Notes under the pieces: generated by a model
Told to the model about the DNA's origin: nothing
What the model saw: only the letters and a program-made list of their open reading frames with translations
Database searches by the model: none
Shown: positions 15,701-22,665 of the stretch, one piece after another
Layout: each line of letters begins with the position of its first letter
Numbering within the stretch: position 1 is the first letter of the stretch
Made by a program: the position numbers and the translations under genes
Assembly (NCBI GenBank): GCA_028689675.1
Contig: JAQVCS010000018.1
Coordinates: forward strand, 1-45,219
Direction of reading: 5' to 3'
DNA length: 45,219 bases
From: Desulfovibrionaceae bacterium
Lineage (GTDB): Bacteria; Desulfobacterota; Desulfovibrionia; Desulfovibrionales; Desulfovibrionaceae

Positions 15701-16113
15701 ATGAAAATGATTTGTATACTGTTGTAAATAGCTTGCGTGAGGATTGTTTTTTGCTGTCCATGGATGATTTTGGTTCTGGCTATTCTTCATTAAATATGCT
15801 TAAAAATATCCCTGTTGATTTCATTAAAATTGATAAAGGTTTTATCAATGAGGTTGCCACAACAGAGCGTGGAAAAACAGTTATTCGGCACAGCATAGCC
15901 ATGGCACATGAAATGAACATTGGCCTTATTGCTGAAGGGGTTGAAACAGAAGAACAAGCCGCTTTTCTATTGCATTCTGGCTGTGCCTATGCTCAGGGCT
16001 ATTTTTATTCCCGCCCCTTGCCCTTAAACGCTTTTGAAGCATTGGCCTTTGGGCAAGTGCAGCCCCCTTTTCCTGTAGCTGAAACAATAAAAAAGATTGT
16101 GGCGCTGACATAA
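12787..16113 (+). CDS. Multi-PAS GGDEF/EAL protein, probable c-di-GMP phosphodiesterase
   Basis: A 1108-aa cytosolic-looking protein. About five PAS-like domains span residues 25-665; the first carries VCPFCPVH near residue 75, a CxxC that could bind metal or sense redox. Several have the typical PAS_3 ending (YRWKHRQ, YHWVQSI, YHWSSLTM). A GGDEF domain follows (YDVLTKLYN at about 677) whose active site reads GRIGADIF, so the catalytic GG(D/E)EF is lost. The EAL domain (845-1095) keeps the E-x-L motif as EGL, MDDFGSGYSSL, IKIDKGF and IAEGVETEEQA, and should hydrolyse c-di-GMP. The degenerate GGDEF probably acts as a GTP-binding or regulatory module. The start could also be the Met at residue 16. 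Confidence 0.9.
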   Translation: MQYFFNNALQQYATTMLQTNSQHTCSLLDIVPFYAYIIDKSQHRLLYYNNAVKLLFPNIVLGKMCYEAFWNRQDVCPFCPVHSADNTHSAATVLPLSHLWGKCDMSFSPILWQGKQPAYLVFIFEHIPSAIEQKERKRFEVFTTAMRAIYDYAFDVNITTGLYEFFAEPQCLPVSMAKQGDYMQGLSTVCPTIHKDFQEAFKQVFALDNLGKGAFVEMEYLAYEHGTYRWKHRQSFPYTQGDGSSHVLSVVRDVHSAKEEALRNEWKEKSIQLALRNSYCEIYEVDLLQNKAFSLYRSSNLATIDNRTLERSVALLVHPEDKAHVLRVYGGHAIQHAFRKGCTEFVDEYRRLGIDGRYHWVQSIMVAMNPKEELMQKGLLLVRDISEQKELQQKQRIADQYACALRNLYDELYVINVTQQSYTVMHHTARKYAAPAAQGSLEELLRYTSTSLVHPQDEDLFLQFISLPNIKAFFSLGHEHRIGEFRMRWADGSYHWSSLTMFPVENTEGMDETYLVFVMDISAKKEAEAIAQKNTVLEQQRLDDERYRTIIEQTDTLVFEWWAGKQAQYRSPELEQRFAGTYDGRNVLAVWREDGVIHPNDAAALAMLAQSVSEGKAHAEMTVRLYKRTGTCIWCRVAVTCLHDKKGNAVRFIGTVNDVHTATESMQELRFRAEYDVLTKLYNMSAFYLHAAEMLQQYPEQEYYLVRIDIERFKLINDLYGLAAGDTVLQGLAAVLAQEKGLHDVCGRIGADIFCLLVAGSKEKTIELTENITKHLAQKPLTFPVKVVFGICPVENKENPINMLCDWANLALKTIKGSCLHTYAFYDEGLRKQILQEKHIEGCMDAALRNGEFIVYLQPKVHIPTSRIVGAEGLVRWQHPEKGLIAPNHFIPFFEKNGFILQLDEYVWEEACKMLCRWIQQGHSPLPISINMSRRHIHDPLLHSKLTALVQKYALVPSLLQLEVTESAFLENENDLYTVVNSLREDCFLLSMDDFGSGYSSLNMLKNIPVDFIKIDKGFINEVATTERGKTVIRHSIAMAHEMNIGLIAEGVETEEQAAFLLHSGCAYAQGYFYSRPLPLNAFEALAFGQVQPPFPVAETIKKIVALT

Positions 16114-16167
16114 TTTTTTTGTTTACCCAAGGCCGCAGAGCATAGAAAAAATCTTGTTCACACAATA

Positions 16168-16278
16168 AGCAGATTCATTTTCAAAGCGTATGTAACGGGG
16201 AAGTACATTCCCCCTTGTGCGCTTTGAATGGAAAGGCTTTCTGATGAAAACTTGTGATATTTTCAAGGGTACAATGAT
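16168..16278 (+). repeat. Dispersed 110-bp repeat, copy R1
   Basis: Aligns over about 110 bp, roughly four of five bases identical, with 29737-29847. The 5' part folds into a two-part hairpin: outer stem TTCAAAGCG/CGCTTTGAA and inner GGGGAA/TTCCCC around GTACA. The 3' part reads through as short peptide-like frames that also correspond between copies. It lies just after the GGDEF/EAL gene. Confidence 0.75.
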
Positions 16279-16285
16279 CGAGGCA

Positions 16286-16324
16286 CCCAAAAACCCTTTG
16301 CACTATGTACAAAGGGTTTTTGGG
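16286..16324. terminator. Bidirectional terminator between convergent genes
   Basis: Perfect 15-bp stem CCCAAAAACCCTTTG (16286-16300) with its complement at 16310-16324, between the rightward GGDEF/EAL gene and the leftward gene ending at 16344. The stem includes T-runs on each side, so it can serve both. Confidence 0.75.
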
Positions 16325-16343
16325 CACGTAAAGGAGGGCAGTG

Positions 16344-17177
16344 TTATACGCTTGTGTTTGGGGCAGGTGCAGGGCGCACTTGCAACCAATCGCCCAGCGC
16401 TACATCATGGGGCACGGTGCAGATAACGCGGTTTTTGTCGCCCGAATCAAAGCTGCCATAAAAGGTAGGGCTGAGTGCATTGCGGAAAATAGCCACAGGT
16501 GCACCTTTTACAGGCAAAGAGCCTGCTACACGAAAGGCATGAGCCTTACAGCTGCCATTGCTTTGCTTTTGTACAAAATAAATTTCGGCAAGGCCTGCAT
16601 CTGCCAATAAGGCACTGAATTTTTTGCCCATCATAAAGTTTATGCCTATTACTATTGCCGCCATAAGCGCCAGCACGCCTGCTGTCCAAAAGGCATTGAG
16701 GCGGCAATAGCGCTGCACATACGAAAGGGCATTGGCCTGCATTTCAGCAACATCGTGCCAAACCATAATTTGCAATGTGCGCGTATTTTGTGGCGGCGCT
16801 GTGCGAAAAGAAACCACCAAGGGGTATTCCCCAGAGGCAGCCTGCGGCTGCACCGTCAGCTTGGCGCGCCACATGCTGCTGCCAAACCAATAGCTGGGGA
16901 AAAATTCTTGCAGCTCCATATGCACATCGGGGCTCTGCCCCTGAGCAATAAAATCGTCTGGTGCAGGGCTTTTGAGCGGTGTGGGGCCAGAAATAAGCAT
17001 TTCTGTGCCCGCCAGCACATCAAAACGGTCGTTGCCAGCCCGCATTTCTGCCACCAAGCCATCGGTAAGCACCACTATGGTAAGCAGTGTAAGCGCTGCC
17101 GCCAGCCAGCCAGAAAGCTTGTGTTTTTGGCGTAAAGCCCGTGTGCGCTGAAGCAATGTGGCATTGATTACCGACAT
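16344..17177 (-). CDS. Conserved hypothetical membrane protein, two helices
   Basis: A 277-aa protein with a helix near residues 24-44 (SGWLAAALTLLTIVVLTDGL), an external domain of about 120 residues, and a second helix near 165-187 (AGVLALMAAIVIGINFMMGK) followed by a cytoplasmic C-terminal domain. The external part contains PLVVSFRTAPPQNTRTLQI, a beta-rich segment. I do not recognise a family. It lies 21 bp after the stop of a small membrane protein gene, in the same direction, near the sigma-54-driven TauE operon. Tandem hairpins at 17675-17740 separate it from that operon, so co-expression is only partial at best. A role as an accessory of the transporter is a guess from position. Confidence 0.6.
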   Translation of the reverse strand: MSVINATLLQRTRALRQKHKLSGWLAAALTLLTIVVLTDGLVAEMRAGNDRFDVLAGTEMLISGPTPLKSPAPDDFIAQGQSPDVHMELQEFFPSYWFGSSMWRAKLTVQPQAASGEYPLVVSFRTAPPQNTRTLQIMVWHDVAEMQANALSYVQRYCRLNAFWTAGVLALMAAIVIGINFMMGKKFSALLADAGLAEIYFVQKQSNGSCKAHAFRVAGSLPVKGAPVAIFRNALSPTFYGSFDSGDKNRVICTVPHDVALGDWLQVRPAPAPNTSV

Positions 17178-17198
17178 AAAAAAATTCCCCTCGCGTGT

Positions 17199-17516
17199 TT
17201 AATGGCGCGCATAGTCAGCTTTTTCGGTAACACGCCAGACCACGGCTTTGCGCCCCCAGCGCGGTATTTCAATAGTGGTGGCACCGTCAGCATCCAGCGG
17301 ATAGCGGCGGCGCAAGGCGCGCGTTGCAGCTATGGCCAGCCCCCAAGCAAGCACAGTGGGGGGGAAGAAAAATTGGCAGAATACCAATAAGGAGGAGTCG
17401 GGGTGCTGGCCTGCTTGGTACATGCCAAGGCACAGCGCCGCTATCATACAAATATTGGCAGCAATGCGAATAGTAATGCTGTAAATATCGCGTTTATAGC
17501 TATTATGTGCATTCAT
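17199..17516 (-). CDS. Small membrane protein, hypothetical
   Basis: The ATG at 17516 follows AGGAG and gives 105 aa. Two helices are clear, ITIRIAANICMIAALCLGMY and VFCQFFFPPTVLAWGLAIAA, followed by a basic cytoplasmic segment (ALRRRYPLD) and a soluble tail with IPRWGRKAVVWRVTEKADYA. No family is recognised. It pairs with the larger two-helix protein at 16344-17177, 21 bp away, and the two probably form one complex or operon. Confidence 0.6.
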   Translation of the reverse strand: MNAHNSYKRDIYSITIRIAANICMIAALCLGMYQAGQHPDSSLLVFCQFFFPPTVLAWGLAIAATRALRRRYPLDADGATTIEIPRWGRKAVVWRVTEKADYARH

Positions 17517-17674
17517 ATAAGCTCCTTTATGCTCACCCCAAGGGGAAAGGCTGCTGCGCACCCAGTGCACAAAGTTTTATTTACGGGGCTATGGCCAGCA
17601 GTCTGTGCTCTTTACCCTGCATGCTGTGCTATGCTGTCATTCCCAGCAGCAGAAGTCGAGTCTTTTTTGTTAGG

Positions 17675-17740
17675 TAAAGCCCGAAAAGGGGGCATTTTCG
17701 GGCTTTACAGGAGGGGGCGGGCGAAGGGGGGCTTCGCCCG
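17675..17740 (-). terminator. Tandem hairpins after lipoprotein gene
   Basis: Two strong stems in a row, CGGGCGAAG/CTTCGCCCG (17718-17726 with 17732-17740) and TAAAGCCCGAAAA/TTTTCGGGCTTTA (17675-17687 with 17695-17707), directly after the leftward lipoprotein stop at 17761. They probably end or attenuate the TauE operon before the next gene pair. Confidence 0.7.
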
Positions 17741-17760
17741 CGTGGGTTCACTTACTGCTA

Positions 17761-18351
17761 TTACTTCTTGAAGATGTTGGTCTTGGTTACGTTCATAAAG
17801 CGGCGAGCCTGATGAGCTGCATTTTCCTTGTAATAGACTCGGACATCGTCGCCAGCTTCCCAAACAGATTCGGGCAGGGCAAGCTTGTCTTGAGGAATAA
17901 CGAAGGTAGCGAGCATCTTTTGACGGCCAGAATATTCAGTAACCGTATTCTTTTCCTTGTCATAAACAGGGAACTTTACCTTATTGACCAAGGGGTGCGA
18001 GCGGGGTATGTCCTTACGAATATCAGTAAACACTACGGGCACGCGCTCTACGCTGTTGGTCTGGGGGTTGAAAATAATCACCAAGTTGTTTTCGGCATCC
18101 AGCTTCAGGCGGCCGCCAGCCTTTGGCAGTGGCCCAACTTCTTCTGGGTTGCTGGGCAGCTTATAGCTGACCACAGTGCCTGTATATTCGGGATTTTGCT
18201 GGTCATGTTTTACATCGCGCACAATGGTAACAGTTTGAGTTTGTTCATTGAAGGCGATGGTACGTCCCTGATCCACACTGCCGAAGTCGCAAGCGGCAAG
18301 CCCTAACATGCAGGCAGCGGCAACAAGTAAGTTTAATGTCGTTCTCTTCAT
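17761..18351 (-). CDS. DUF4881-like lipoprotein
   Basis: A 196-aa lipoprotein. The signal peptide is MKRTTLNLLVAAACMLGLAA with the lipidated Cys at 21 (LAACDFG). The mature domain is beta-rich: RTIAFNEQTQTVTIVRDVKH, GRLKLDAENNLVIIFNP and then VYYKENAAHQARRFMNVTK. This matches what I remember of DUF4881, a lipoprotein family found in Desulfovibrio. It lies 12 bp downstream of a TauE/SafE permease gene and is co-transcribed with it from the sigma-54 promoter at 19811-19828. An extracytoplasmic lipoprotein next to a sulfur-anion permease may assist substrate handling outside the inner membrane, but this is inference. Confidence 0.75.
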   Translation of the reverse strand: MKRTTLNLLVAAACMLGLAACDFGSVDQGRTIAFNEQTQTVTIVRDVKHDQQNPEYTGTVVSYKLPSNPEEVGPLPKAGGRLKLDAENNLVIIFNPQTNSVERVPVVFTDIRKDIPRSHPLVNKVKFPVYDKEKNTVTEYSGRQKMLATFVIPQDKLALPESVWEAGDDVRVYYKENAAHQARRFMNVTKTNIFKK

Positions 18352-18363
18352 GGTATGGCTCCT

Positions 18364-19425
18364 TTACTGGTTAGCAGCCTGACGCTTGTTTGCAATTTCA
18401 CGGCGTGCGCCCTGTACCATGCACACTGTGATGTACAGAGAGATGGCGCTAACAAAACCGAGCACGAGCACAGTGGCCATACTGTTGAGCAGCCATGCAT
18501 ATTCAGGCACATAAGGCTGAACGAGCTTCAGGATAACGGAAAGCATACAACCAATAACGCACAGGCCAAAAGCGATGCGGATGCCGTAGCCCTTGATGTA
18601 CTTGGTGGCAACAGCGCCAACCTGAGCGCCACAAGCAGCGCCAACCAGCATGATGATAGCAGCCACAAGCTCGGTACGTCCCTTAAAGGTGTAGGAAGCA
18701 GCGCCGTATAAGCCAGAGAGCATAACTTCAAACAAGTCAGTACCAACAGCAACGTGTGTGGGGCAGCCAATCATGTAAATCAAAGCGGGCATGCGGATAA
18801 GACCACCGCCGATACCCAAGATACCAGCCAACACACCAGTCAGGAAGCTAACGAGAACGGGCAACCACATGGAGCAGTAGATACCAGCAGCGGTAAAGTG
18901 CATCATGGGCGGAATCTTGATAGCGTGCAGGCGAGATGCCCAGTTCACGCCAGTGGCGTTCTTATCCAGCTCTTCACCACGGGCAGCGGCATCGCGCACC
19001 TTACGGCGGTGGGCAGCTACGTCATGGAAGACCATCCATGCAATGAAGAACAGCAGGATAACGTAAATCCAGCGCACAACTTTTTCAACGTTGCCAATAC
19101 GTTCCAGCAACATAACAATTTGTGCACCCACTTCAAAGCCAAGCACAGTACCACCAAGCATGATAAGGCCAAGCTTATAGTCTACGTTACCAAACTTGCC
19201 GTGGCGCATGGTAGAAATAAGTGATTTACCAGCCATGTGGGCAATATCAGTACCAATGGCGAATGCCATGGGGAAGCCCAGAATGTTCAAACCGGGGGTA
19301 ACCATCCAAGCGCCACCCATACCAAAGAAGCCACCGATGATGCCAACGCCTACGCCCAGAATAATAAGGCCAGGCCAGAAAATTGTCACACCAGAAATGG
19401 GCATTAAAATATAGAGCCAGTCCAT
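18364..19425 (-). CDS. TauE/SafE family permease (second, sigma-54 operon)
   Basis: A 353-aa protein with eight or more helices and both family signature loops: VGIIGGFFGMGGAWMVTPGL at the N-terminal side and TGVLAGILGIGGGLIRMPAL after the middle. A charged cytoplasmic loop of about 45 residues (AAHRRKVRDAAARGEELDKN) links the halves, longer than in short TauE proteins. This layout is common in deltaproteobacterial permeases associated with sulfite or sulfonate metabolism. The gene is second in the operon, 11 bp after the small membrane protein and 12 bp before the lipoprotein. The promoter and divergent sigma-54 activator imply tightly controlled, signal-dependent expression. Direction of transport and substrate are unknown. 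Confidence 0.92.
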   Translation of the reverse strand: MDWLYILMPISGVTIFWPGLIILGVGVGIIGGFFGMGGAWMVTPGLNILGFPMAFAIGTDIAHMAGKSLISTMRHGKFGNVDYKLGLIMLGGTVLGFEVGAQIVMLLERIGNVEKVVRWIYVILLFFIAWMVFHDVAAHRRKVRDAAARGEELDKNATGVNWASRLHAIKIPPMMHFTAAGIYCSMWLPVLVSFLTGVLAGILGIGGGLIRMPALIYMIGCPTHVAVGTDLFEVMLSGLYGAASYTFKGRTELVAAIIMLVGAACGAQVGAVATKYIKGYGIRIAFGLCVIGCMLSVILKLVQPYVPEYAWLLNSMATVLVLGFVSAISLYITVCMVQGARREIANKRQAANQ

Positions 19426-19436
19426 GCTTAACTCCT

Positions 19437-19730
19437 TTATTCCGCAGCGTCGCGATGCTTAAGGTCAATACCGATGTGGTTCATGACAAGGTCTGCCAGC
19501 AGACCAAAAACAACACCGATAAGAGGGATGATGGCAATGGTAAGAATTGTGAAATAGGCATGGCTATCATTATACATTTGTGCCCACCACAGCATAATCC
19601 CGTCCAAACGGCGCGTATCTGCGACGATAACGACGTTTGCAGCTGCTTTGGCTGCCGCATGCGCCATTTCAGGAAGGGTCACTAATGCAACAAAAAGCGC
19701 AGAAGTGAGGCTTGAACGTAAAAACTTCAT
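19437..19730 (-). CDS. Small exported/membrane protein, first gene of TauE operon
   Basis: From the ATG at 19730, with GGAGG 8 nt upstream, the product is 97 aa. It starts with a signal-peptide-like segment, MKFLRSSLTSALFVALVTLP, with a cleavage-like AHA-AAK, then a short periplasmic stretch with RLDGIMLWWAQMYNDSHAYF and one transmembrane helix, FTILTIAIIPLIGVVFGLLA, ending in a charged tail. It is the leading gene of the TauE-lipoprotein operon and is 11 bp from the permease start, so it is probably a small subunit or assembly partner of the permease. I do not recognise a named family with certainty. Confidence 0.7.
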   Translation of the reverse strand: MKFLRSSLTSALFVALVTLPEMAHAAAKAAANVVIVADTRRLDGIMLWWAQMYNDSHAYFTILTIAIIPLIGVVFGLLADLVMNHIGIDLKHRDAAE

Positions 19731-19810
19731 CCTGCTATCCTCCAAGTAAAACGATAATGAGTAAAAACCGCCTTTACTACGCACTGCGTAGCAATTCGTT
19801 TGCTTAAGGT

Positions 19811-19828
19811 TTTGCAAGGGCTGTGCCA
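19811..19828 (-). promoter_or_regulatory. Sigma-54 (-24/-12) promoter of TauE operon
   Basis: On the minus strand the sequence reads TGGCAC-AGCCC-TTGCA, an essentially perfect match to the sigma-54 consensus TGGCAC-N5-TTGC. The GG and GC doublets have exactly the required spacing. Transcription would start near 19800, about 70 nt before the first ATG at 19730. Confidence 0.85.
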
Positions 19829-19887
19829 TTTCTCACAAACACCCGAAAATGGCTTGCTTTGCGCGAATTTTAATGCTATTTTTTGTT

Positions 19888-19908
19888 ATCACGCAAATTT
19901 TGCGCGAT
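19888..19908. promoter_or_regulatory. Candidate upstream activator sequence
   Basis: A 21-bp near-palindrome, ATCACGCAAATTTTGCGCGAT, with CGCAAA-T-TTTGCG at its core. It lies about 85 bp upstream of the -12 element of the leftward sigma-54 promoter and 56 bp before the ATG of the rightward activator gene, the normal place for an enhancer site and for autoregulation. A half-site-like GCGCGAATTTT occurs at 19861-19871. Confidence 0.55.
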
Positions 19909-19963
19909 GTATTTGCATGATTTCTAGGTATTTTCGCTATATTTTTCGCTAAAGGAAGTGCTC

Positions 19964-22432
19964 ATGTCCTTTTTTTCTTTTTCATGGTTGCGTGCTCCTG
20001 TAGTAAAGGCTTTTCAGCGCACAGCACCGGGCTTGCCAACATGGGTGATGGTACGGTATTTCCCCTGTATTATTGGTGTGTTAACTATGATATTTTGCTG
20101 TTGTGGCTATGTCGCAAAAAGCACGCTGGAAGGAACAGCTTCGCGCAATGCCCAACTGCAAGTACAGGCCTTATGCCGCGAAATAGAGCACGCCATTGAT
20201 GACGCCCGCAACCAAATTTTGTTTCTTTCTGCTGCTTCTCATATTACAGCAGACGATTTACTTATTCGCTTTTCATACCGCACTAGGGTAAAACCAGGGC
20301 AGTTCAGGGAAATTGCCTTTATTGGCCGAGACCCTGAAAACCGCATGGTTTTATTGAATGTTGATGGTAAGGTGGTTATTTTGCCACGGCCTGTGGCCGA
20401 AAGCGCTGTAAACCAGCCCTTTGCCGAGCTGCCCGATATCCGCACCGAGGGGGAGGTAAGTGTGGGCAGGCCAGTGCAAACCACCTATACTATGGTGCCC
20501 GTGGGGGATGCTGTACAAAATGTTTCTTATTCTGTTTTGCGCTTTTATACCCCGGTGTATGATTACAATAATAATTTTCAGGGTATGCTGCTGCTTTCTT
20601 TAGATTTAACCATTCTTCGTGATGCGCTTACCCTGTTTTCCTCTCCCTCTTCCCCCATGTATGACAACCAAAGTGACTTCAAGCATGTACGCAGTGTTTT
20701 TGTGGATACAGCGGGCTGGATGCTTTTTCAGTCGGAAACAACAGAAAGTAAGGGTGCACCTCTTTCTACCGAAGCTCTGCGCAGTGGATTAAATGGAGAT
20801 TCTGGCAGGCCGGGGCTGCTTACGGCCTTTAGGCCAGCGCCACAGCATACTTTTTATTGGGATGTTGTTTCTGAAATTACTGCGGGAAAAAGCGGGCAGT
20901 TGGCTTTGGGCAGCGGTGTTGTGTGGGGTGGGGGGCGCAGCATGGCCGATTTTTTAAGCTATGCTCCTGTTACCTATACCACTGTGGGCAGCCAAACGGC
21001 GCATGTGCTTGGCGGGGTAATAACGCTAGATACAAGCTATGCCGCCGAGCAAAACACCAGTATGCTCTATGCCGTCTTTAGTATATGCACTTTTTTGGGT
21101 GGGGCAGGGCTTTTAGCAATGGCCTATTGGGGAGCATATACGATACAAGGCTATGTGCTTTCTCTTTCAGAGCATATTCAGGAACAAAATACCAGCAATG
21201 GGACAGCAACGCCGCCTCTGCGCGCTATGCCTGAAGATTTTTGCCAGCTTTCTGATGGTATTGGCAGCATTTTTTTACGCCTGCGTGAGGCAATGGCACA
21301 CAAAAATGCTTCAGAAGAAAAACGTACAGACCGCTGGCTGCAAGAGCTTGTGCCCAATATTCCACAGGCAGCAGATTTCCCCGCAACAGGCTTGGTGGGG
21401 GAAAGCAATGCCATGGCCGAATTACGCCTGCAAATAGAAAAAGCTGCCCCCATTTTTGCCGATGTCTTGGTAATTGGTGAAACAGGCACAGGCAAAGAGC
21501 TGGTTTCGCAGGCACTGCACAGCATAAGCGAGCGAAACAAAGGGCCTTTTATCAGCATTAATTGCGGTGCGCTTGATGAAAATTTGCTGATGGACAGCCT
21601 GTTTGGGCATGTGAAGGGTGCTTTTTCAGACGCGCATGTGGAGCGCAAAGGGGCATTTATTGCTGCTGAAGGCGGCACGCTGATGCTTGATGAAATAGGC
21701 AATGCCACCACCAAGGTGCAGCAGGCTTTGCTGCGGGCACTGTCAACGCGGCAAATTTGCCCCTTGGGCAGTGATAAGGAAGTACCCTTTAATACGCGCA
21801 TTGTGGCAGCAACTAATGTGGATTTGCGAGAAGAAGTGCAGCAGGGGCGCTTTAGAGAAGATTTATATTATCGCTTGGCTGTGTTTACTATACACACCTG
21901 CCCCCTGCGTGAGCGCAAGGAAGACATAGAGCAGCTCACCAATTATTTTGTTACGCAGGCTTCAGAAGAAATGCGCCGCCCCTGCACTGGCTTAACACGC
22001 GGCGCATTACAAAAAATGCAAAAATATGACTGGCCAGGTAATGTGCGGCAATTGCGCAACACACTTACCCGCGCTCTTGCCTACAGCAATGACGGCATTA
22101 TTCGCGCGCCCGATATTGTCTTTGCCGATGGTGTGGCCGCCACTGCTGAACGCGCCGCCAATGGTGAAGAAAAAAAGGAAAATGGGGCACAGCCTTATGA
22201 CTTGCTTTTTGCCGAGCTCAATTCGCGCCAGCGTGTACTGCTGCCTGTACTCTTTGCCAAGGGCTCTGTTACGCGCAGTGAATATCAGGCCTTGGTTGCA
22301 GACACTATATCCACCCGTACAGCGCAGTATGATTTGCAGGAATTAGTGCAGCGCGGCCTGCTGCGTAAAAAAGGCGTGGGGCCGGCAAGCTATTATGAGT
22401 TGGTGCCAAACAATATAGATGAAAAAAAATAG
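19964..22432 (+). CDS. Membrane-bound sigma-54-dependent activator with sensor domain
   Basis: From the ATG at 19964, with AAGGAAG upstream, the product is 822 aa. A first helix lies at about 32-55, an extracytoplasmic sensor of about 310 residues follows (dCache-like pattern with two alpha-beta halves; FYTPVYDYNNNFQGMLLLSL), and a second helix lies at about 370-395 with a HAMP-like linker. The AAA+ domain (about 470-705) has Walker A GETGTGKE, the sigma-54 loop as GAFSDA instead of GAFTGA, the GGTLMLDEIGNA Walker B segment and DWPGNVRQLRN. The C-terminus is not a Fis-type HTH but a winged-helix-like domain (SRQRVLLPVLFAKGSVTRSE). It faces the TauE operon with the sigma-54 promoter and is its probable activator, sensing an external ligand directly. 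Confidence 0.9.
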   Translation: MSFFSFSWLRAPVVKAFQRTAPGLPTWVMVRYFPCIIGVLTMIFCCCGYVAKSTLEGTASRNAQLQVQALCREIEHAIDDARNQILFLSAASHITADDLLIRFSYRTRVKPGQFREIAFIGRDPENRMVLLNVDGKVVILPRPVAESAVNQPFAELPDIRTEGEVSVGRPVQTTYTMVPVGDAVQNVSYSVLRFYTPVYDYNNNFQGMLLLSLDLTILRDALTLFSSPSSPMYDNQSDFKHVRSVFVDTAGWMLFQSETTESKGAPLSTEALRSGLNGDSGRPGLLTAFRPAPQHTFYWDVVSEITAGKSGQLALGSGVVWGGGRSMADFLSYAPVTYTTVGSQTAHVLGGVITLDTSYAAEQNTSMLYAVFSICTFLGGAGLLAMAYWGAYTIQGYVLSLSEHIQEQNTSNGTATPPLRAMPEDFCQLSDGIGSIFLRLREAMAHKNASEEKRTDRWLQELVPNIPQAADFPATGLVGESNAMAELRLQIEKAAPIFADVLVIGETGTGKELVSQALHSISERNKGPFISINCGALDENLLMDSLFGHVKGAFSDAHVERKGAFIAAEGGTLMLDEIGNATTKVQQALLRALSTRQICPLGSDKEVPFNTRIVAATNVDLREEVQQGRFREDLYYRLAVFTIHTCPLRERKEDIEQLTNYFVTQASEEMRRPCTGLTRGALQKMQKYDWPGNVRQLRNTLTRALAYSNDGIIRAPDIVFADGVAATAERAANGEEKKENGAQPYDLLFAELNSRQRVLLPVLFAKGSVTRSEYQALVADTISTRTAQYDLQELVQRGLLRKKGVGPASYYELVPNNIDEKK

Positions 22433-22561
22433 CAGAAATGCTGCCTCACAGGCTTTCTTATTTTTGCTTGATAGTGTAGGCTTGTTTTATGTTTGTTGCC
22501 CCTTTGGTATTGCTTTTAAAAGCCACAGAGGGGCACACACAAGTAAAAATATTTTTGTATC

Positions 22562-22602
22562 TTGATTGCGGTCACAGTTTTTTGAAGCAGCAATGCTATG
22601 TT
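22562..22602 (+). promoter_or_regulatory. Candidate CRP/FNR-type site and promoter of hcp
   Basis: A dyad TTGATTGCGGTCAC (22562-22575) of the TTGA-N6-TCA type lies upstream of TATGTT (22597-22602). With a start near 22609-22610 the dyad would be centred close to -41, the class II activator position. HcpR, a CRP/FNR-family regulator, is known to control hcp in Desulfovibrio; the match here is imperfect. Confidence 0.35.
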
Positions 22603-22665
22603 CCTACTTAGGCAATGCCTCGTGCCCTTCGCGGCATATTTACTTTAACTGTATGAGGTGACACT

